Counted from the first letter of the stretch, positions 45,145-56,770 are shown. The stretch: DNA of 64,000 bases from Petaurus breviceps papuanus (GCA_028583685.1 JAMXIF010000042.1:22439377-22503376), one strand, 5' to 3'. Notes: generated by a model not told the origin, from the letters alone. Made by a program: numbers and translations.

Positions 45145-46218
45145 TGAGCAGGCAAAAGAAACAAAGCAGACAAGATTCCAACATTACACTCCTATATTGG
45201 AGACAAGAAGGAGCAAAGAATGGAACAGGAGTCAAGCAGTGAAGTCAGAACTCCTGCACCAAAAGCTTCAAAGGAAAATACAAGCTGGTTACAGGCCATA
45301 GAGGACCTTAATAAAGATTATGAAAACCAAATAAGAGAAGTGGAGGAAAAATTGGGAAGAGAAATGAGAACAATGCAAGAAAATTATGAAATGACAGTCA
45401 ACAGCCTGACTGAGAAAAATAAAACCTTAAAAAACAGACTGACTCAAATGGCAAAGGAGGCCCAAAAAGGCAATGAGGAGAAGAATGCCTTAAAAAGCCG
45501 AATTTGCCTGATGGAAAAAGAATCTCAAAAGCTCAATGAGGAGAATCATTGCTTCAGAATTAGATTGGAGCAAATGGAAGCTAATAACTTTATGAGAAAT
45601 CAAGATGCTGTTAAACAGATCCAAACAAATGAAAGAATAGAAGGCAATGTGAAATATCTCATGGGAAAAACTACTGAACTGGAAAATAGATCCAGAAGAG
45701 ATAATTTAAAAATTATGGGACTGCCTGCCTGAAAGCCATGGCCAAAGTAAGAACCTAGAAATCATCCTCCAGGAACTTCTCAAAGAAAACTGCCCTGATG
45801 TTTTAGTACCAGAAGGCAAAATAGAGGTTGAAAGAATCCACCGATCACCTCTTGAAAAAGATCCCCAAAAGAAAACTCCTTGAAATATTATAGTCAGGTT
45901 CTGGAATTCCCAGATTAAGGAGAGAATATTATAAGCAGCCAGGAAGAAACAATTTAAATATTGTGGAAACACAATCAGGATAACCTAGTATCTGGCAGCT
46001 TCTACACTGAGGGATCGAAGGGCTTGGAATATGATATTCCGAAGGTCAAAGGAGCTGGGATTGAAACCAAGAGTCACCTACCCAGCAAAACTGAGTATCA
46101 TGTTTCAGGGGAAAATATGGTCATTCAGTGGAATAGAGGACTTTCAAGCATTCTTGCTGAAAAAAACAGATTTGAATAGAAAATTTGACATTCAGATACA
46201 AGAAGCAAGAGAAGCATG
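45145..46218 (+). pseudogene. HAL1 ORF1 (L1 ORF1p-like), broken
   Basis: The long readable segment 45220-45729 holds the N-terminal polar region (RTPAPKASKENTSWLQA), a coiled coil (about residues 25-130, with LQAIEDLNKDYENQIREVEEK and a series of MEKE-QKLNEEN heptads) and the RRM start (NVKYLMGKTTELENRSRRDNLK). It then shifts frame (stop at 45730). Later pieces carry PEGKIEVERIHR, RRKKQFKYCG-like and PSKTEYHVSGE sequence up to the stop at 46218. Best-preserved ORF1 in the window, yet interrupted. Confidence 0.87.
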
Positions 46219-46329
46219 AGAAGGTAAACAGGGAAAAGGAATCATAAGGAACTTATCAAAGTTGAACTATTTACATCCCTACATGGACAAACGACAATTG
46301 TAACTTTTGAAACTTTTCTCAGTAGATGA

Positions 46330-46455
46330 AGGGATTAGAAATATATATATGTATGTATATATATACATATATTTATCTATATATGAGGGTATATGGGCAT
46401 ATGAATACAAATGTGAATGTGTATATATGTTTACAGGTATACATAGATAGAGGGC
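46330..46455. repeat. TATG/TA-rich array within the HAL1 tail
   Basis: Mixed TATA and TATG repeats, comparable in position to the (CA)/(TA) array at 24.24-24.40 kb. Confidence 0.85.
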
Positions 46456-46679
46456 ACAGGTCCAATTTAACAGGAAGGAATGATACTTAAAAGGTGAAAT
46501 TAAGAGGTGAGAGGAATATAATGAGAGGAGATGGGGGGAGACAGATTGGGGTAAACTATCTCATACAGAAGAGGCAAGGGAAAATGGTTTCAATGGAGGG
46601 GAAGAATAGGAAGGCAAAAGGGAATGGGTCAACCTTATTCCCATTGAATCTGGCTTGAAGAAGGAGTGAAATAATTATA

Positions 46680-47320
46680 TCAAGCATCAATCTTCAATTC
46701 CACTGACTATAATTTATTTATATAGGGCTGTTGCTTTTCATGGTGGTTTACTGTTCTCAAATTCGACTTAGTTTTTTTTTTCTAACTCACCTGGCAATGC
46801 AAATGATTTAACTGAAAAAGTGGCACTCCCTGAAGCCAGCAAGCTATATATATAAATATGCACCTGTAGAGTAATGTCCCAAGTGAGTTTCTATCAAACA
46901 AACTCAGTTTTCATGCTTTTTTGATATGATGGTATCAGTTTCATGGGCTGCCAGACAAAGTCCATAGCTTTTCATTTCTTGAGGAAGCCTTATTCTTTAG
47001 TAGGAACTTTTCAATTTTGAGAGAGAAAACATAGAAGTGTGTTTTGGTTGAGGTTTGCTGCTTCTCTTCTTTTTTGGCTCATTAAAAAGCAAGAGAAACA
47101 GGTTGGATGTAAAAAAAAAAGTTAATCCAAAAAGGACCACAAGTAAAAATATAATAGAGAAGTTTTATGGGCATAAAATAAAAGTTTGAGTCTGCAATGG
47201 TTATACATGTCTGTCTAGGTATCCGAATAGCTTAGTGTATGATTTAATAACATTTGGCAGTCACTATATATGATGGTAATGGCAATTGGAGATTCCCCTG
47301 TATTGGCTTGGTTTTCAAAT
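46680..47320. other. Repeat-poor segment
   Basis: No repeat recognised. It has balanced composition, several runs without low-complexity sequence and some SOX/POU-like motifs (ATGCAAAT near 46783), which could mean conserved non-coding DNA; this is only an impression. Confidence 0.35.
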
Positions 47321-47324
47321 TGAT

Positions 47325-48482
47325 TGTGTTAAAACCCAGAGCTTGTTAATCCCACCTGTGGGATGGACTTTTTGATGTGAAAAGAAAGTCCTGAACTGGC
47401 AGGAGCTGGTGATGTAGATTTGGAAGAGATAAGAGAGAGGCGGAAGATCTTTTTGGAAGCAGCACCTCATGGAGAGAGAGAGACTAAGAGAATTGCTGGT
47501 GGCCGCTTTGAATTGCCCTGGACTTTTGAGACCTGCCCCCTGAGCTGCCAAGGACTGAGGAGACATGGCTGTTTTGCTGGTACTTTGTCTGTCTGTTTTG
47601 ATGTTATTTTGCCAGATTTGTCCACTGGTGAAAGACAGTCCTTTTGTTGAAGAAGTCCTGGAACCTGGCTGTTCACTAAGAAGCCCTGAGACTGTCCTGC
47701 AGACAGAGAGTGAATACTGTCCACTGGTGAAGGACAGTGCTGTTGTTGTAGGGGTCTGGAGACTGTCCTGCAGACAGAATGAATACTGTCCACTGGTGAA
47801 TGACAGTGCTATTGTTGCAGGGGTCTGGGAGCCTTTCTGTTGGTTCAGAAGCCCTGAAGAAGGATTTTCTTGTTGTATGTTTACAGAAATCCTAGGAGAG
47901 GGCTTTGCTAATGTGTTCAGGGGTTCGAGGACTGTTCTACAGACAGAGGATGAATTCATGAAGGGACTGGCAATGTATCTTATGGCCTTGCTAAGCCTTG
48001 TCTCCCCAGGAACTAAGATTGCTGAGAACTTGCCTCATGTCAAGATGAAGAAAAGACCTCCATTTGGGTATTAAGTGCTGTGTTTAAACTTGATGTAACT
48101 CTGGGGTAGATTCAATTGTGATCCAGGGGTGGGGAACTTTTGACCTTATTGTGCTCTGTGATTGACAAATGAAGGTACTTTACTTATGTTTGGAAACTAA
48201 TCTCCATTTGAGAAGAGGGGCTTTGTGGTGGACTTAATTAAGGTATAGCCTAGGGGTGGAGAAGTATTTAGAATAGAGACTTTGTAATTGATTGAATGAT
48301 TGGAAGGTCCTGGGGTGGGGTAGTCCTTGGAGATTATTTAATCACACTTAGTAAATGCTGTATTTGGAATGATGTCATGTTTTTATCTTCTCTGTTCTTG
48401 GTTGGTCACTGAATAAAATGGAGAGCACCTATGCTGCTATTTTGAACCTTGGGAAGTTGCCTTTGCTTGGCATTATATTACA
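47325..48482 (+). mobile_element. Solo LTR (same family as 21293-22451)
   Basis: About 1.16 kb starting TGTGTTAAAA and ending ATATTACA, with polyadenylation signal AATAAA at 48412-48417. Shared blocks with the LTR at 21293: 'GCCCTGAAGAAGGATTTTC' and 'GAGGATGAATTCAT', plus the same order of 5' and 3' ends. It contains three copies of a ~65-80 bp internal unit (see repeat). No internal retroviral genes lie next to it. Fossil. Confidence 0.8.
47610..47825 (+). repeat. Tandem repeat inside the LTR (3 units)
   Basis: Units start at about 47622, 47718 and 47787, each containing 'TGTCCACTGGTGAA' and 'GACAGT'. The spacer holds the shared 'GACTGTCCTGCAGACAGA' block (twice). The LTR at 21293 lacks this expansion. 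Confidence 0.7.
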
Positions 48483-48699
48483 CTATATTATAAAAATAAA
48501 GCAAAATAAAAGAACAATCTAAAAAAATCAAATAATATAATACTTTCAAGCTTTGCCTTAAATGGTGAAAATATTTAATTATCTTGTTGGGGGATGACTA
48601 AATTGGGCATTAAGCTTAATGGCTTAAATTTTTTTTTTTGGAAACTTTTGAACATTGATAAAACAAGGCCTAACCTTTAAACACATGCAAATATGTGTA

Positions 48700-48745
48700 C
48701 ATGTATGTACACACCTCCACACACATACACACACGTGTGTGTACC
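48700..48745 (+). repeat. (CA)n-rich microsatellite
   Basis: CA repeats with CTCC interruptions, then GTGTGTGT. Confidence 0.8.
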
Positions 48746-48779
48746 TTTGCGGGCATGTGTATTCCCTGTTCAAACTTTC

Positions 48780-49560
48780 ACTTATCCTTAATTCCTCCTT
48801 TTACATAGCTGCCCTTTCTATTAACAAACTCCTTTCCAACACCTATTGATTTTACCTTTGCAACCTCTCTCTCATTTGTACCTTTCACTAATTTCACAAA
48901 GATGCCACACTGCTTCTCACCATTATCACATCTAGCCTGGACTATTGTCTTTCTAATTTGTCTTTCTATTACTAGTGTTCCAATATTTAATCCATCTACC
49001 AAATGCCAAGTTTATCTTCCTAAATTGTGGATCCAACAATGTTTGAACAACTCAGAAACCTCCAATGACTCCTTGTAGCCCCTAGGATAAAATGCAAATC
49101 TTTAAGTTGGGACTTAATGCTCTCTAGAATATGACTCCAACCTACCTTTCTATCTTAATCACATTTTATTCATTTTCATGAATTCTATCAATGAAAATCG
49201 AGATTTTTGACTACTTTTTGAGCACCTGGTTTTATTTCCTACATCCAAACACTTGAATAATCTGTCTCCAATGCCGGGAATGCACTCTTTTCATCTCTGA
49301 GATTAATTATGCCTCCAAGGTTGATTTCATGTATTATAGCCTCTTCAAAGCCATTCCTATTCTTCTACTTTGCCAATGTTCTCTCATTTCTCAAATTTTC
49401 TTGTATTTGCCAAATGTATACACATGCTGTGTCACTGAGAAGAGGGTAGATACCTTGAGAGCACAGACTATGTGTCTTTGTGCTTTTTGTGTCACAGACT
49501 ATTTTGTGTCTTTGGGGTCCTAGCAGTTAACACATATTAGATTTTAATAAATGAGTGCGA
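48780..49560 (+). repeat. L2-clade (CR1-type) LINE 3' region
   Basis: 'CTAGCCTGGACTATTG' at 48930, then 'CCCCTAGGATAAAATGCAAA', 'GGACTTAATGCTCTCTAGAATATGACTCC', 'CCATTCCTATTCTTC' and the 3' end 'TTAACACATATTAGATTTTAATAAATG'. This matches the order of the ancient L2/CR1 3' part, over ~780 bp. Confidence 0.7.
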
Positions 49561-49599
49561 TTTTAATTAATTTGACCAACAACAATAAAATGGATGCCG

Positions 49600-50060
49600 A
49601 AACAGTGTAATGTTAAAAATGTTGCATTTGGAGTCAGAGAACATAGGCTCAGATCCTAAGTCTGATAATAGTACCAAAAGGTAATGACAATAATAAGAAT
49701 ATCATTTTATGCTACTTTAAGGTTCGCAGCATTCTTTAAAATATCTCATTGTATCCTCACAACAACCCTTGGAGATGGGTGCTATTTTATCCCCATTTTA
49801 AAATGAGTAAGCTGAGGCTAAAATAAGTTAAATTATTTCACCAGGTTTCCACAGATACCAAATGTATTCATCTGGATTTGAACTCATCTTCTTGATGGTT
49901 AGCTCTCTAACCAACTGTATCACTTTTTTGTCTTATTGCTGAAGAGATGTTGGGTAATCCTCTTGTCCTCTTGAGGTACTAGTTTCCTCATTTGTGAAGA
50001 AAGGATTTTGGGTTAGATGATCTCTAAAGTTTGTTCCAGGTCTAAATTTCTACTCCTATT
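49600..50060 (+). repeat. MIR SINE split by an inverted MIR
   Basis: The outer MIR has its head at 49615-49680 ('GTTGCATTTGGAGTCAGAG') and tail at 49925-50055 ('CTCATTTGTGAAGAAAGG'). The middle (49700-49920) is an inverted MIR: 'CTCATTGTATCCTCACAACAACCC', 'ATCCCCATTTTAAAATGAG' and 'GAACTCATCTTCTTGATGG'. Confidence 0.6.
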
Positions 50061-50434
50061 AAATGTCAAATAAATTATAACTATGGTCAGTCTTATAGAA
50101 ATTCAGGCAACAGACTGTTCAATCAAACAAAGACTAAATCTGCTGTGTTTCTGAAAAAAAAGTAAATGGGTCTTTGGAGTTAGAGTTTCATAAAAGTGTT
50201 GTAGTAGAATTAAGCTTCCTTAGGGAGGACAATCAGGGAGAAAAGACTTGAAGTTTGTTTGTTTTTTTCCTGCCAAGAACATTGTCAGTTTCTATCCAAG
50301 GGAACAAAATAAGCAAGAAATAAAAATTGGAAAGAAAGTGACTCATAAATATATATGATTAAAATAGCAAAGTAATGGGTAAGCATATTAAGAATCTCAT
50401 TTGATGAGTTCTATTTTTAACACAATGAATTTGA

Positions 50435-50480
50435 TATATATGTATATATACATATATATGTATATATATATATATGTGTA

Positions 50481-50511
<31 letters not shown>

Positions 50512-50515
50512 GACA
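50435..50515. repeat. (TA)n/(TATG)n microsatellite
   Basis: Alternating TATA, TATG and TG repeats. Confidence 0.95.
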
Positions 50516-50899
50516 TTATGGTGGAGATGAAGAACAACCAGCAGAAGGAAATGGAAATTAGGGGAAAGGGTGGGGCATACTATAGACTTTGTTTCTTAGA
50601 CCTTGATATTCTAAAAAAAAAAACTATTTGATAAGAAAAGTAAATATTTTTAAGATGGTGTCAATCTTCAACTTTTCCTTACTCTGACGACTTTTCAGTG
50701 TATAAAATGTTTTTTTTCTTGTCAAATAATCTAATTGAGAGATGAAATGGTCATCTTTTGCTTTATTTTTGAGAAAAGCTAAAGATTAAAAAAAATAGAC
50801 ACAACAAATGTCCATTTCAGAATTTCTTTTGAAATGAGTTTTATTATTTAAAAATTATTTCCTAACTTTGATAATTTTAGGGCAGAATTTGGTAAGACT

Positions 50900-51900
50900 G
50901 TAAGAAATACAATAGAAATTCAGATCTTGGAGCAAAAGAACTGAGATTGCAGCCAAAAATGTCATATCCAACAAAATTAAGCATAATCTTGAATGAAAAG
51001 AAATGGATGTTTAATGAATTGTTAGCCTTTCAGGATTTTTGTTAAAATGCAAAACAAAATTGAATTTAACAGAAGATTTGACATATAACATCCAAGAAAA
51101 ATATAAGGTACATATAAAAGACATACAAGAGACTCAATAATGACAGACTCTTTACTTTTTGCATGAGGAAATGTAAATAGTATGTCTAAGATTGTTAAAA
51201 CCAATTGTGTAGTTAGAAAGAAAGATTGAGGGTAGACTTGTATATGAAAGGATTGTAAAACAATAAAACTGTTTAGGAAAAGGTAATACAAATGAGGTGA
51301 AAGAGGAAGAACTGACCCAGAGGAATTAGCTAGGGGACAAGGGCTAGTCTTTTTGGAACCCTACTTTCATTGGTTATGGGTATAAGGGAAAAAGACATAG
51401 ACACACACACACACACATGTTTAGAAGGGTATACAAGTCTTCTAAATTTAGAAAGAAATAAAAAAAAGATTGAGGGGATAGGGAAAGGGAAGAGGATAAG
51501 GGAGGCATTTTGAGAGGGGAGGATGAGGGAATAGAATAACAGGGTACAATGTATACATATACAAATATATATAAAAGTCTAAATTCAGAAAGAAATAAAG
51601 GGCTAAGCAGATGGGGAGGGTATAAAGGTGGGATTTTTAGAGGAAAGGGGGAGGGAATAGGATAAGGGGTAAAAAGTCATGTTTAGATTAATGAGAATGG
51701 GAGGATAAAGGAGAGGTCTTTGAAGGGATGGCAAGGGAGAGGAGTCTGGAGAGAGTAAATAAAAAATATAAACAAACATAAAATAAAAAAAACGAGTAGA
51801 ATTTGTTAGGGAAAAAGGAGTAGAGGTGGGAATCATTGTCTTGAACAAAATTAAGAGTAAAATATATTTAAACAAAAGAGAAAATAGGGAAACTACACTA
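50900..51900 (+). mobile_element. Old L1 fragment: ORF1 C-terminus and inter-ORF region
   Basis: 'GGAGCAAAAGAACTGAGATTGCAGCC', then a YPTKLSIILNEKKW-type segment at 50965-51005, match the ORF1 C-terminal domain. The following 700 bp is purine-rich like the inter-ORF region of the L1 at 4704-5315. Strongly diverged. Confidence 0.7.
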
Positions 51901-51904
51901 TATG

Positions 51905-53140
51905 ACAGTGAAATTCATAAATGTTGTTTTGGACTATTTAAAATAAGTAGACAGTATAACATTGGAATATTGCTATGGGGTAGAAAATGATGAGTTGGTG
52001 AACTTGGGAAAGACTCAGACCTATGAAGAGGTTATACACCCTCAGGGAAACAGAAGACAAATAAGTATGATGTGGTGTTATATAAATGTAACTGAATATA
52101 TATGCCTATATGTAAATATAAATATAGATATCTAAGTAGATTTATATGTATGTATGCATGTATGTATATGTTCCTTTTTATATGTGTATAAATACATATA
52201 TATGCATATATATGCATTATGTGTTTGTTTCTACACACATACACATTTAATTGTACCCTTCATAGGAGCAGGTAAGGGGTAAAAAGAACAAAGTAAAAAG
52301 TGCATAGCAGAGAAGAAAGGAAAACTTAAAGGGAAGCAAAGAAAAGATGGACAGCTTTGAGCACAATGCATAGTATTTATTATATAGGCTTTATTGAAAT
52401 AGAAATTTATTGTTGTATATTCTGAATCTTCCATTATGCTCCATTTTTCACATGACAATGCTTTTCCCCCTTATTTTGTATTCAAGTTTATATTTTTTCT
52501 TTTTTCTTTTCTTCTATATTTAAGTTTTTGTATTTAAGTTTAAAATACATTACTAAAAATGAAATTCACATCTCCTTGTTAATTCGTTTAAGCATCATTT
52601 TGTTATGAAAAGTCTTTTAAAATATATTTATAAACTCATCCTGTGAAAGACATGAAAATGATTTTAAGTTGACCAGAAAAACAGTTAAATACATTAATAA
52701 ATAAATACATAAAAATAGAGCTCTCTCTACATATCTATTTATATCCAGATATAGACATATATGAGAAAACTTCAAAAGACAGGGGCTCATTTTCTTTCCC
52801 AGCTAAAAAGTGAAAGGGCTACTAATATGTCTGATCAGTAGTGGGAACTTTTTGATCAGTTCAATTTCCATTGCAAAAGGGGCCATTTCATCAATTCTTA
52901 GGCAACTTGTTTGTTTGTCCCTGACCACTAGCAGCTCACCATACAGACGAAGAACTAAGTGTGGTCATTTGATCAACATAGCCCAGTGTATCTTAAAATT
53001 ATTAAGCTTAATACATTTGCTAGTGTCAGACTCCCTGGTGTCTGAGATTGTAGATATGCACTACCATACCTGGCTTCAATGCTGTTCTTATATGAATGAA
53101 CCAAGAGGAAAAAAAATGATTTGGTAAAGTTGATGGCAGT

Positions 53141-53186
<46 letters not shown>

Positions 53187-54025
53187 TGTGGTTGGAGTTG
53201 TATAACTGTGGTCAAAGAAAAATAAAACAAAATAAATTGGTTTACTTTACTGTTATTTTCCTCCAAATAGAGGAATCCTGATGCTGGTCTTGAATCCATT
53301 GAGAGTAATTCTGGTCTTATCTCTTTTACCATGTTATGGGAATTCTAATGAAATCTAATTTAATTTGGTCTATGATTGAACATATTCAGCCCATTACTAT
53401 AAAAACTGGGTTTCTAGCTTTTCCTCTTGGCCATTATTGACCTTCCAAAGGATTTTCACTCTGAAAAATTATATTTGAGTAGAAACACTTGATGTTATGT
53501 TATTAATGGTGGAGATCACATAGAATTGGAGATAACAAAACTGAAGGAAACAATTGACCTGGTCCATGTTTATTCCTTCCCCATCATCCCCTCTGAATGG
53601 TGTAGGAGTACATCACATATGAATCTCATAAGAATCTAATGTCTGATTTTTGTTTCATTTTGTTTTGTTATGGATTGAAAGAATTTGTTCTGGAATTCCT
53701 TTTATGTGGGAGGAATTCAGCCTATTTAGTTATTATGATGATTGACAAATAATCTAATAATAGGGCAAGCACTGAAAAACACTTCATTTTTTCAGTATTA
53801 GAATATCATCTCCAGCAGCACTTTATAGAAAATGTAAGAGTAAAATGAAGAGAGTTCCATGAACATGCTAATAGCTTTTATTCTTTTCTTTCTTTGAGGA
53901 CATGACTATAACAAGAAATATTGTCTGTTATGATTATTCTGAAAACTCAGCAACTGCTAAACTATTGAAAGGTACTGACCTTTAATTACGTCCACTTTAC
54001 TGCCCTCCCCCATCCATGCTGTTAG
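51905..54025. other. 2.1 kb without a confident feature
   Basis: It includes TA/TG-rich low-complexity sequence at 52080-52230 and a 19-unit (AT)n array at 53143-53181. No repeat family or gene recognised in the rest. Apparent frames over the arrays are artefacts. Confidence 0.4.
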
Positions 54026-54029
54026 AGTA

Positions 54030-54205
54030 CTGGTTGTTTAAAGTCAGAGTTTATGAGATTAGATCTCTGTTCTGCTATGTGAATAGTTGTCTCACCTAAT
54101 GCAATCCACTGAATGTCTCTGAGCTTCACTTTCCTCATATGTAAAATGAGAATGCTACAGTATTCATGAGCTATTACACAAAGTTGTTCCAAGGCAAGTA
54201 CTTAA
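54030..54205 (+). repeat. MIR SINE
   Basis: 'GTCAGAGTTTATGAGATTAG', 'TTTCCTCATATGTAAAATGAGAATG' and the order between them fit MIR. Confidence 0.65.
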
Positions 54206-54419
54206 CAGTAATTTATAAGGAAATAATAAATAATAGTACTCAATTGGGGGAGAGATGCCAAAGACTTACTGTAATCATTAAATAGAAATTTTAGCTATAC
54301 ATTTTTGTGTTCATATCACCTTTATAAAAATTGGCCACAAGCACATGTAGAAATAATTTATAAAATGGCAAAAATATTACCCATATCCTTGATATACAAT
54401 ATTGTAATCAAATCATAAT

Positions 54420-55100
54420 CAATGAGGAAAATATGAATAAAAATATAGACTTAAATGGAGAATAACTTTATCCTAAAGAATGAATGGATCAAAGAGGATG
54501 CATATGTAGACATAAACATATTTATGTATACATATATACATACATATGTGTGTATAAAATGCTATTGTTTTCAAAGAGATACATAATTTTTATATGTACA
54601 TTTATATGAAAACAAAAACACTAAAGCAAAATATATAGGATCCCCCATGGCAATTCTTACAGAAAAAAATATATATCTCTAACCACTCATATTTCTAAAA
54701 GACACAAAATGCCAAATAAATCAAGAACATAATTTTAAAAATACTCTAGAAAATCATTGAACTAATGATCCTTAAATTCAACCAAAGTTTAAATCCTAAA
54801 AATCCTATAAGGGAGAAATAAAATTGAAATCTCAAAGATTGTTAAGTTTCATTGTGAAAAAAAAATGACATTAAGACAGATTGTTGGGGGAGCGAGTGAG
54901 GGATTGAGAGAGAGGAAACAAATTTTTAGTGGATGGAAATGAAAAAATGAAATTATTAGAATCTACTGTACCTATTTATATGGCAACAACAAATGTTGAA
55001 AACTTAAATAACATGGATGAATATATAATGAAACACAAAAATTGCGCAGCATAACAGAGCAGAAAATAGAGACTTTAAACAACATAAACTCAGAGAAATT
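54420..55100 (+). mobile_element. Old L1 ORF2 fragment (EN-RT linker)
   Basis: Follows the L1 order from 'AGAATGAATGGATCAAAGA' (compare 6120) through 'CCATGGCAATTCTTACAG', 'GAGAAATAAAATTGAAATC' to 'TTATATGGCAACAACAAATG' and 'AACATGGATGAATAT'. A TATA/TACA repeat and a GA-rich insertion at 54890-54920 interrupt it. Confidence 0.7.
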
Positions 55101-55479
55101 GTGCCAGTACATGCAAAATATGGAAGCAGGATTCTAGTTCTATAATTTTGTTGTGCTCCTAGAATTTTGGTATTACTTCTAAGAATGATGGATAGACAGC
55201 ACAATATTAAGTAAGACTCTGAGAAAGTACTTTTTCCAAGGAAAATATTGCTGAACAAAGGAAAGCACCTGCTTAACTTGTAATCAATTATCAATGAACA
55301 TTTTACCTTCTTAACAGACTATTAAAAACCTCAACTTGAATATTAAGCCCCACTATTCATTCTCTGTACCACCATTATATTTTTTGTTTGTTTGTTTTGT
55401 TTTCAATATATATATATATTTTAAAAATCAGTCTTACTCTGCCTGTAAAAACTCCATAATGACACTAAGCCTCCATGCC

Positions 55480-55725
55480 TGGGCAAAATCATTCAATAAG
55501 TATTTACCCAAAATTTAGTATGTGCCAGGCACTTTGCTAGGGATAAAGAAGGAAAAGAAACTCTTCCTGTTATGAAGGATCATGAATTATGCAAAAGAAG
55601 ACAACATAAACAGATATAAGTATATACAGAATAAATATGAAGTAAATGCTGGGTAGCAAAATACAAACTAGTCAGTGAGGGTATAGGGAGAAGAAAAGAC
55701 TGAGAAGGCACTGTGTAGAATAATT
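55480..55725 (+). repeat. R1-type repeat, copy 4 (first part)
   Basis: 'ATAAGTATTTACCCAAAATTTAGTATGTGCCAGGCACTTTGC', 'GAAACTCTTCCTGTTATG' and 'GAATAAATATGAAGTAAATG' match the opening of the other copies. Confidence 0.65.
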
Positions 55726-55729
55726 CTTC

Positions 55730-56440
55730 CAATTTCAAGGTAGTCCAAAGGGTTTGTGCTAAAATTATTTAATTGTGCCTTAAGTAGTAAATTTATTGAC
55801 TAATAATGGTACAAAAATTATTTTGCTCTGTAGCAACAAGCATGGACATATTTGAATCATTTTAAGTTTGTTTATGAAATAATTCAAAAGCAACATGATT
55901 ATCCATGCAAAGATTTTGGTGTTTGTTATCATCAAATACTGATCATGTTTGATTTAGTACAACATATTTCAGTTTTTCAACCTCTCATCAAATTGTTTCC
56001 AAACCACAAGTGTTTCACATTAAATGAAAACTGGTTTAAAATGGCTGTTCAGATGCATGTACTAATATTTACATTCTGTACACTGTACTAGAGTTGCTCC
56101 CTTGTTCTCTTCTGTTGCTCTGTAATTGTTCCTCATCAATTGTGTAATCATGTGATGAAATGCTATTAATAAAATAAATATAGATTGACTGAAATCATGA
56201 TATCTGATATGTGCATTATAAGTAACCTTGAAATAATCATGGATCATCATAATAAATCTTCCTTTTTCAATTCAGATATACCAGTCATGTAATTTGTAGT
56301 TTTAGAAAGCCCCCAGCTCAGTGAGAGATTAAAAAACCAAAAAAAAATCTCGCTCTGTTTCATGCATCCAGTGTGTGTCAGAAGGACTTGAACCTAAGTC
56401 TTTTTCACTCTGAGATCAGCTTTTTACTGATTATGAGATA
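55730..56440. other. AT-rich segment without a confident call
   Basis: The 55850-56100 segment has an open frame of 79 codons with no domain, probably chance. The 56320-56430 part may hold an inverted SINE head. Confidence 0.35.
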
Positions 56441-56449
56441 ATGCTCCAA

Positions 56450-56690
56450 CGAAACAAATCATAACCAGGATTCAAATAAATAAAACCATAAATCACTCTA
56501 AAAATAAGAAAAATAATTGGAGAGACATTAATTGTCTGTGGTTAGACCATGTCTATATACTAAAATTCACAGAATTATTGTAATAATAAGCAAATAACTG
56601 AGAAATTGCTTTTTGGAATGAAACATAAAAATTACAGAATATTTGTTTTAAAAAATTTGAAATCTTATGGGAAATGATGGGGTAGGGAGT
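56450..56690 (+). mobile_element. Old L1 ORF2 fragment (downstream of RT)
   Basis: 'AATTGGAGAGACATTAATTG' then 'ATACTAAAATTCACAGAATTA' match 7739-7800 of the L1 at 3273. Short and diverged. Confidence 0.55.
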
Positions 56691-56746
56691 AGCATTTAGT
56701 AAATGTGTGGTAATTCAAGAATAGGATCATATGTTATCCACATCCA

Positions 56747-56770
56747 TATCTATCTATCCATCCATCCAAA

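Larger units (their letters stand above)
44437..46675 (+). mobile_element. HAL1 (half-L1) element, 3' end missing, decayed
   Basis: Starts 'AGCCAAGATGGCGGAGTAG', the standard L1-type 5' end, then a ~0.75 kb GC-rich 5' UTR, ORF1 (45145-46218) and the beginning of the HAL1 tail (46220-46675). It lies inside or against the old L1. The tail matches 12446-12660. The 3' poly(A) part seen in the other copies is absent here. Confidence 0.82.

Noticed and set aside
47315-48074. Open frames of 169 and 214 codons on opposite strands
   Set aside because: They cover the LTR and its internal tandem repeats; repetition keeps frames open. No protein family is recognised.
21293-48482. LTRs at 21293 and 47325 as the two ends of one provirus
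   Set aside because: They are 25 kb apart, diverged from each other, and the DNA between them is mixed older repeats, not retroviral genes.
55852-56091. 79-codon frame in an AT-rich region
   Set aside because: No domain, no splice context and no codon bias; chance is likely.
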